A stretch of DNA of 64,000 nt. It comes from Hypoxylon rubiginosum. Lineage: Eukaryota; Ascomycota; Sordariomycetes; Xylariales; Hypoxylaceae. The DNA is taken from the NCBI GenBank assembly GCA_902806565.1, contig CADCXA010000055.1:1612001-1676000 (forward strand), given 5' to 3'. Below the pieces are notes generated by a model. The model did not search any database and was not told the DNA's origin. It was given only the letters and a program-made list of their open reading frames with translations. A program made the translations under genes and the position numbers. Positions 57,901 through 64,000 of this stretch are shown piece after piece. Position 1 is the stretch's first letter. Every line of letters starts with the position of its first letter.

Positions 57901-58436
57901 ATTCAGCGTAAACTGGTATGTTTGGTGAGACTCGTGAGGCAATCACGAGAATGCCAAAGTACCCTAGACATATGTCTTAGGAGGTAGGGATCGTAATGTG
58001 GTGAATGACAGCTAGTCTCTCGCCATCTTCGTAGTGTCTCTTCTTGGACTCATTCCCAACCGCTATCTGTCTATGTTTCAAGTTTTTCAAAAGTCTCCTT
58101 GTCGATTTTCCGAGACAGGCTGTTGCTTGTGTTTGGATTCAATATTAGTATTCCGCAATTCGCTTCATATTCTCTCCAGAACATTGGGTATCTCAATGAA
58201 TCATCCGCCTTTATCGAGAAAGCTCTGCTTTCTATATCATCAGTCTGTATCCATTTCTCTATCCAGAAGCATATCGAAGTTTGCCTAAAAGCTCCGTATA
58301 GGCTGGATCACTCCAAGCCGAGAGTAGACCACGAATGGTACCTATCGAGAGTTTGAGTGATATCGAATAGTTCGGGTTGTGTATAAAAACACACGCTTTA
58401 TGGAGTTTCCTCGTAGCGAGTAACCTGGCTCAGGGC
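54919..58436. other. Gene desert 3.5 kb
   Basis: Holds the promoter of the lactonase-like gene on its left and the CLP1 3' end on its right. Several short open frames lack protein character. No repeat or RNA gene is recognised. Confidence 0.5.
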
Positions 58437-59945
58437 CTAGCCAAGCAAACTAACCATCGGCTCCGGCCAGCTACCCCAAATAAGAGGTCTGTCTCCCAAG
58501 CGAGCGCTGACCGGGGCGAGGATCTTGAGCTTTCGTCGCTTCTCGTCGACTTCTGACACGTATACATAGCCCATGAGGTTCGAATCGCGAATTGTGTCTG
58601 CCGAATCGTATATCGATGCGTACACGACAGCTAGGATGCAATTTTGTATCATGAGGGAGGGCTCGATCTTCTCGAGCATAGTGTCGCTATATATGTCGTC
58701 TTCAAGTGTGGATGGCGTAGATGCTATGCTTTTATTAATATTACTACTTCATTATGCAAGGAAGACTAGGACAACTCATACCTTCGTTAACTCTCCAGAG
58801 TGAAAGAGCCGAGAAGTCAACTTGCTGGGTGAAGGGACTTAACGTCGCATTTGCGGACCCGAAAAAGTATTCCCTGATGGCGGACTCGCTAACTTGTTGT
58901 AGGAATCCCGAATCCCTTTCCACAACACCACCAGACTTGTCTAGACCGACCACGGTGATTGCCTCATCTAGGCTGGTTTTCTGTCCGGCAAACTTCTTCT
59001 GCATTTCACTGCTCATTCGTTCCGACCCGATCACGAGCACGATATTAACAGAGAACTCTGAAACTATATGTGCTATATGATCGTAACTCCCTTTTGAAAC
59101 ACTAATACCTCCCGTATCGATTAATAGTCCCGATGTCTTTACATCTGGGTCCTCAGCTAATCGCGAGGTTACCGCCACAGCTAGCCGACTCAGCAACATC
59201 TTGTAAAGTCGCGTGTTCTTTTCTGGATGCTCTAGACCGTAGCAATACGCGATCGGTAGCTTGACTGGAACGGCACTTGGACCGCTGCTCGGCGTGTTGC
59301 CCCAATCTGTTGTGATGTTGATGATGCTTGGGAACACGGCCGCGCTCAGTGACCCTGGCAGAACGAGCATGCCCTCACGACAGTCCGTGTTTACCACAAG
59401 CGGTTGGCGGCCCATGCGCGTCGCCCATCCCGTAAGCATCTTTACCAAGCTCGTCTTGCCGGCGTTTGGCGGTCCCACAACTAGTACTCGCGGTCCCATC
59501 TGTCCCGATCTCTGGGCAGCTGCGCGGAACGCTTCAAGCTTGAAGTGCAGATTCAGATAGCTCACCATAGGTGTCTCGTCTGCTGTCGGTTCCGAGATGT
59601 AGGCGTCGTAGTTTCCAGTAGAAGATATCTCCAGTGTACATCCATACCAGGTATTAATTTTAGACTTGGTCGCTGAAAAGGTATATGGAGTATTCGGGGC
59701 AAGCTCGGTTCCGTCTTTCTCGGCAAACCCTGAGGTCAGCTTGATGTCTAGAGTCGAGGCGTGGGGAACCTCGAATCGGTATTCCCAAAAAGGCTCGAGA
59801 GTTTCGGTCGTAGTAGGCGCCACAGTTGAGGAAGTCGTCGCGGTTGGGTCAGCCTATCACAAGTTAGCTGGTTATTCGACTACTAGAGACATAGGATGTG
59901 ACTAACAGCCGGTAGAGGCTCTCCAAGCCCAGGTATAGAAGCCAT
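58437..59945 (-). CDS. clp1: mRNA 3'-end processing factor CLP1
   Basis: Exons 59945-59907, 59853-58782 and 58723-58437 give 465 residues, the family's length. The order of blocks matches Clp1: N-terminal beta-sandwich (EYRFEVPHASTLDIKLTSG and TWYGCTLEISS), P-loop GPPNAGKTSLVKMLTGWA, VNTDCREGMLVLPGSLSAAVF, GLLIDTGG, and the C-terminal beta-barrel (GYVYVSEVDEKRRKLKILAP ending PLIWGSWPEP). Clp1 belongs to cleavage factor IA with Pcf11 and acts in pre-mRNA cleavage and polyadenylation in the nucleus; fungal versions bind ATP but are thought not to phosphorylate RNA, unlike the human enzyme. A 39-base first exon with the weak donor GTTAGT is supported by exact frame. Confidence 0.92.
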
Positions 59946-60575
59946 AGCTGAGTTGATTGGTGTGAGAAGAAGAAAAGAAAAAGGCTGTGTACTACGGAGG
60001 GACGGGGATGTTGAAAGCAGTTGTCAAAAAGTTTAAAGCTCCAAGCTATTGAAGTTGAAATGTACGAAGTACCGAATGCTAAGCTACGATTTAAAAAGGT
60101 GGACCCAGGCATTCCTTGCATCTTCTACGGCGGGCAGGGCGGGGCTATGCAGGTACCTAATGGAAGCGTGGAAGCGTGGGGTAAATCACTATTAAATCTA
60201 TAAATGCGCGTATGCCGTCTTCACTATTCAATACCTCGAAAGGGGGATCTTAGCCCGCTATATTTTATATATAATTCTCACATGCTCAGAGTTGATATAT
60301 AATAGTGATAGTAAGTTTTATTTCATCGTAATCATAAACATAAGTCCATCGAGGACTAGTTTTCTATAGAACCTAATGCTGGAGCACGTGTGTAATGGGT
60401 ATCTTGAGGCAAAACTCCAGCCATCTCCCCCCCTGAGACGTTTATAGGAACTTTTTCTATCCATTCCATACAGTTCATAAGCAATACGCATGCTGGATAC
60501 GGCCTGTGGTAGTCGTAATACTTTTATGCCGGGCCTTTCAATCGCCTCTTCTCCATGCTGTATTCTCGATACGCT
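59946..60575. other. Short intergenic stretch
   Basis: 630 bases between CLP1 and the inositol polyphosphate kinase gene, same orientation. The right part (about 60260-60310) is AT-rich with TATATATAAT runs. No gene is seen. Confidence 0.45.
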
Positions 60576-61885
60576 TTACTCCGCCATATCTTCGAACAGC
60601 TTCAACAGACTTCTAACGCCGAGCAGCACGTTTTCGTCTGGCCCCTTTCCGGGTTTCCATGCTGCGTGCGCAAAGTCGATAAGCTTCAGAGTATATATGT
60701 GCGGAAAGCTCGATTCGTCGTCCGAGTCGTCCCCTATGTCACACTCTAGGTCGCCAAAGTCTTCCGCCGACTCGCATTCGCAAAGCTCATCTTCTTCGAT
60801 ACCAATGCCACTATCCACTCTATGGCTAGCGACAAGGGTCCGTGTTGAGCCTCGCTTATGTTGTGGTACGAAGGCGGCATCGGCCTTTGCTTCCTCGATG
60901 GCCGCTCTAAGTGCCGCTCCATCGCCCTCGAAAACGAAAAGCAGGCTAGCAGAGTACATCCGACTTTCCTCCTTCTCGAGCACTTCTTGTACCCTTCGGA
61001 GATCCTGGGCGAAACATCCGGCGAGCGTCTTGCCCAAGTTCTCGTCGATACCAGCCGCCTCGTTAAAGATGAATTTATTGAACGACTCGACGATATTCGT
61101 CTCGTTTACTGCGACTCGTCCCCAGTCCTTGTCGTAAATCTTGAATCTTTCCTCGTCTAGCTCTGACTCGTCTGTGGAGCCCTTGTATACTCTCATTCCC
61201 GCGATGCGAAACCCATATTTCTGATGAGTCGTTTCTTGAGTGATCTTGTTGAATCGTTCCTTCTTCTCCGCAGGCGCGTCATCAGCCCATAGTCGAATAC
61301 CTAACTTGGCGTCCATAATGTTTGGCTTCTTAAAGCCGAAGGAGGCATTCTCTAACACCACAGCTCGGTCTGTTGTAATTTTTCTAGTTTTGTTGGGAAT
61401 CCATTTGATATCATCGGACAGAATTTCCTTTTCAGTAGGTGCTTCGAGTACGGGTGTGCGGTCGTCGAGGTGTAGATGAGACTGGATTTCCTCTTTTAAA
61501 GAGAAAGGGATGTCTGCATGCTCGACGAGGCCAGGTATTTGCGCATGTATCGAAGCCTGATCGGTAGATTCGTTCAAAGACAGAGTCCCTATGTATAGGG
61601 GCATGAGTTCTGCGAAGTCGGGGTGGAGCATATGCGCGGACTCGTAGAATTCAACCTCGGACTGTGTACACGGCTTGATGAACAGCTCGCCGTCTGCGTC
61701 GCACATCGTTCCAGCGCTGCCAAGATAGTTAGATCCATAACTTAGAAGTAGCCTTATTAGACGAGTCGTCCAAAGAAAACTTACTGTCCGGCGACTGCGT
61801 AATTGTAGTTTTTTAAATCATCCCGCTTGGGTATTTCTCGGTCTTTACTTACGGCATTCTTGCCAGCGTCTCGAGTGGGTAGCAT
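60576..61885 (-). CDS. Inositol polyphosphate multikinase (Arg82/IPMK-like)
   Basis: Exons 61885-61785 and 61716-60576 give 413 residues. The join restores NYAVAGHAGTMCDADGELF, the N-lobe start with its Gly-rich loop. The inositol-binding signature PxxxDxKxG appears as PNIMDAKLG, the SSLL-type motif as SASLLFVFEGD, and the metal-binding IDF as LIDFAHA, with the closing GPDENVLLGVRSLLKLF. IPMK phosphorylates inositol trisphosphate to IP4/IP5, feeding nuclear export, phosphate signalling and transcription control (yeast Arg82). An acidic loop (EEDELCECESAEDFGDLECDIGDD) before the IDF motif is longer than usual. A consensus donor inside exon 1 (GTAAGTAAAG) was tested and breaks the frame. Confidence 0.9.
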
Positions 61886-64000
61886 CTTTCTGATGTAGTT
61901 GTAATAGTGGTCAATGGTTTGTCCTGTTGCTCCGCATACCCCAACGTAAGACAAGTCCTGCGGCAAACCTGGGATTTATTGTTGGCTGGCAAATGACAAA
62001 GGCAGAAAGTGGGCTTTGGTTGGCTGGAAGATACCCAAGTAATGGTATAATCAACAATTTGCTCTAAGAGACTGAAGAATGAGATTGTATGTCGGTCAAA
62101 GACAATCGGGTTTATGGTACATGATTGCTTGAGGTCCACGTGCGCGTGAGAGCGTGAGAGTTGATTCAGTCGCAGTATGCAAAAAAGAAGAGAAAATAAA
62201 AGAGAGAGTAGGAAGGTTAATATCGTCGATGTGGGACAATAGCGATACAAAGGAGTCGGAAAGGATCAGACAGCATTAACGCCAGAATTGGAAAGTTCAA
62301 GGTTTCGACTAAGGTGCTTTAGGTCCCTTTAGGTCCTGGGGGTGCCGGTAAGATCAGGGCTCCGTTATCCTGCGGCGACTATCAGGGCCCTACGTCAGCT
62401 GTGTATTTGTTGCACCTTAATTGGCACGGGAGGTACTTATATGGCCTGGAATTGGTGTCGTACATACCAGCGTAACGCCTAGAAGCTGGGCCACTGCTGC
62501 ATAATTGCGCAAGCCTCACCCAACCACACCCCAACCATAGCCCGCTCTGCCCGTTGCGACTTGCGATTCCGAGCTGCGCACCTTTAAGGCGATGCGCTAA
62601 ACCCAGCAGCTGCAGCCAGTAATAGAGCTAATAATCAGCTCTGCCCTATACGGATGGCACGGCATTTCGCCCCCCGTCCTTTCGCTGTGGCGGAATCACG
62701 TAAGGCTAGCCTCTAGTAGGTATAGGTAAGTACATATATGTAGGAACATGCACGTATCACTCTATCAGTGCAAATTCTGCTGGGCTCAGCCACACGAATC
62801 GTCCCTCTTTCTTCCTAGGTACCTACCAGGTAAGCTTGCAACCAATCTGCCTTGGAGTTTTTCCCGTTTGCCGTATCATTTGACTCATTCAGGAACAGGA
62901 GATAGGTCCCTTTGGCTTGCGGCAGGACACAACATCCAACGACATCCATCTCAGGGGGCCGCAGTCAGGAGATCAATCACCCGCGTATTCGCTTGTGTAC
63001 CCCCTCGTCTTCGGCTATTCCATCTCATTTCTAGAAGACGAAGATTCCAGCCTGGCAGTGTTGAATGCTGTTCACCGTAAAAATAAAATTTAATCAGATT
63101 CTGTCTGAAATCAGCTGAATAGATCTGTCATGAAATCCGATATACGTCTCTCTTGCTAGCCCCTTTTAAATCCCATTGCAGGAAGTGTAAGACGGACTGC
63201 CGCAGAAAACCTGCACGATGGAGATCAGCCATTCATTCTTGGCCCCAAGATGGCGTCATGGGATATGCCGTTAAAGGATTACGGGAGGACGCGCTTGGTG
63301 TGCTGGCGTGCTGGCGTGCTGGTGTGCTGGTGTGTTGGTGTCTAACTTGCATGATACGCTAAATACGCAAGGTGTTCTTGATGTCGTTTGTCTTACATGT
63401 AGAGCATCTTCCCGTCTCACTCTCATATACCCAGGACACCTAATGATATCTATTCCCAAACCTGCTGTATGATACCTGTCGACTATACCTGTCAACTACC
63501 CAGGTATCTTAGGTAGGTAAACTACAAACGGTGCTCGTTTGACAGTGTTCGTTTGTTTCTACTAGCAATTTGTTTTTTATAATGGAAGTTTGTCCTATGA
63601 TCAGGTATGTCCCTAGTTACTATAGAGCAAGGTAGGAAAATGGCACATCTATGGACCAACTCTCTGAAATTCTGAAAATACTTGTACACGGCATCTACCC
63701 AAGTAACAATAACGACATCATGACCAACTTGAGAACCTTTCGAGATCCTGGTTGGCGGGTGGGAGGTCAATAAAAATTGCAGCCTTACAACCCGCAGCAC
63801 CTGTCGAAGCTGAGGCTGTCACATTCTATCGACTTTTTTGTAGATGTGATATCCTAAACCTCTTTACCTGGGTAACCGATAACGACTTCCAGTTCCAAGG
63901 TTCTTTCTACTTTTTAACTGCAACGCCCGGGTTATTCCTTGCCTCTTCTGCACCTTGCATTTTATTGCCCACCAAACAAGAAGAAGAAAAAAAATAACAG
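61886..64000. other. Gene-free 2.1 kb at the window edge
   Basis: Upstream DNA of the IPMK-like gene. Contains an 8-base tandem repeat (63301-63340) and TAGGTAGGTA tracts (near 63511). Short open frames lack protein character. A gene may start beyond the edge. Confidence 0.5.
63301..63340 (+). repeat. 8-bp minisatellite (TGCTGGYG) x5
   Basis: Five units: TGCTGGCG twice, TGCTGGTG twice, then TGTTGGTG. Confidence 0.85.

Noticed and set aside
1..64000. CRISPR arrays, bacterial insertion sequences, tRNA or rRNA genes, biosynthetic cluster
   Set aside because: None seen on reading: no regular spacer arrays, no tRNA B-box in a cloverleaf context, no PKS/NRPS/terpene core enzymes.

Overview
The window is nuclear DNA from a filamentous ascomycete (Pezizomycotina). 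The evidence is short GT-AG introns of about 50-150 bases, genes on both strands, a Cdc4-type myosin light chain, PSF2, CLP1, an Arg82-type inositol polyphosphate kinase, a Zn(II)2Cys6 regulator and a fungal NLR-type NACHT protein. Intergenic DNA is rich in a TAGGTACCTA-like palindrome. A Sordariomycete, perhaps Xylariales, is my guess from general appearance; nothing here proves it. All exon boundaries were worked out by hand from splice signals and frame, and every multi-exon model I call intact gives a whole number of codons.

Layout. 0-4.6 kb: a conserved fungal protein of unknown function, a decayed stretch, and a small lysozyme-fold gene. 4.6-13.3 kb: the most striking segment, a divergent pair. 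On the minus strand is a giant STAND/NLR gene: DUF7708-like N-terminus, NACHT ATPase, two C2H2-like fingers, ankyrin repeats, an 11-residue repeat array, and a WD40 propeller that looks derived from the Tup1/RCO-1 corepressor. On the plus strand is an SNF2-family (Rad5/HLTF-like) ATPase. The NLR frame is broken by four bases at 6580-6583. 14.8-23.7 kb: housekeeping genes (M3 oligopeptidase, myosin light chain, methyltransferase, CoA-binding protein, DHH phosphoesterase). 24.9-31.0 kb: accessory genes (small Cys-rich protein, a bacterial-looking Rhs C-terminal fragment, a small secreted protein, a repeat-bearing membrane protein). 31.0-38.3 kb: PSF2, an aldo-keto reductase and two proteins of unknown function. 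39.1-40.9 kb: an F-box-like locus with frame problems. 43.8-46.1 kb: a Zn(II)2Cys6 transcription factor flanked by unusually long gene-free DNA (2.9 kb and 7.2 kb). 53.3-61.9 kb: a secreted beta-propeller lactonase-like protein, CLP1 and the inositol polyphosphate kinase.

The genes do not form one pathway or an obvious biosynthetic cluster. The best candidate for an undescribed system is the NLR with a corepressor-like C-terminal sensor, divergent from a chromatin-remodeller-type ATPase. Its parts can be read from sequence; its function is inference.
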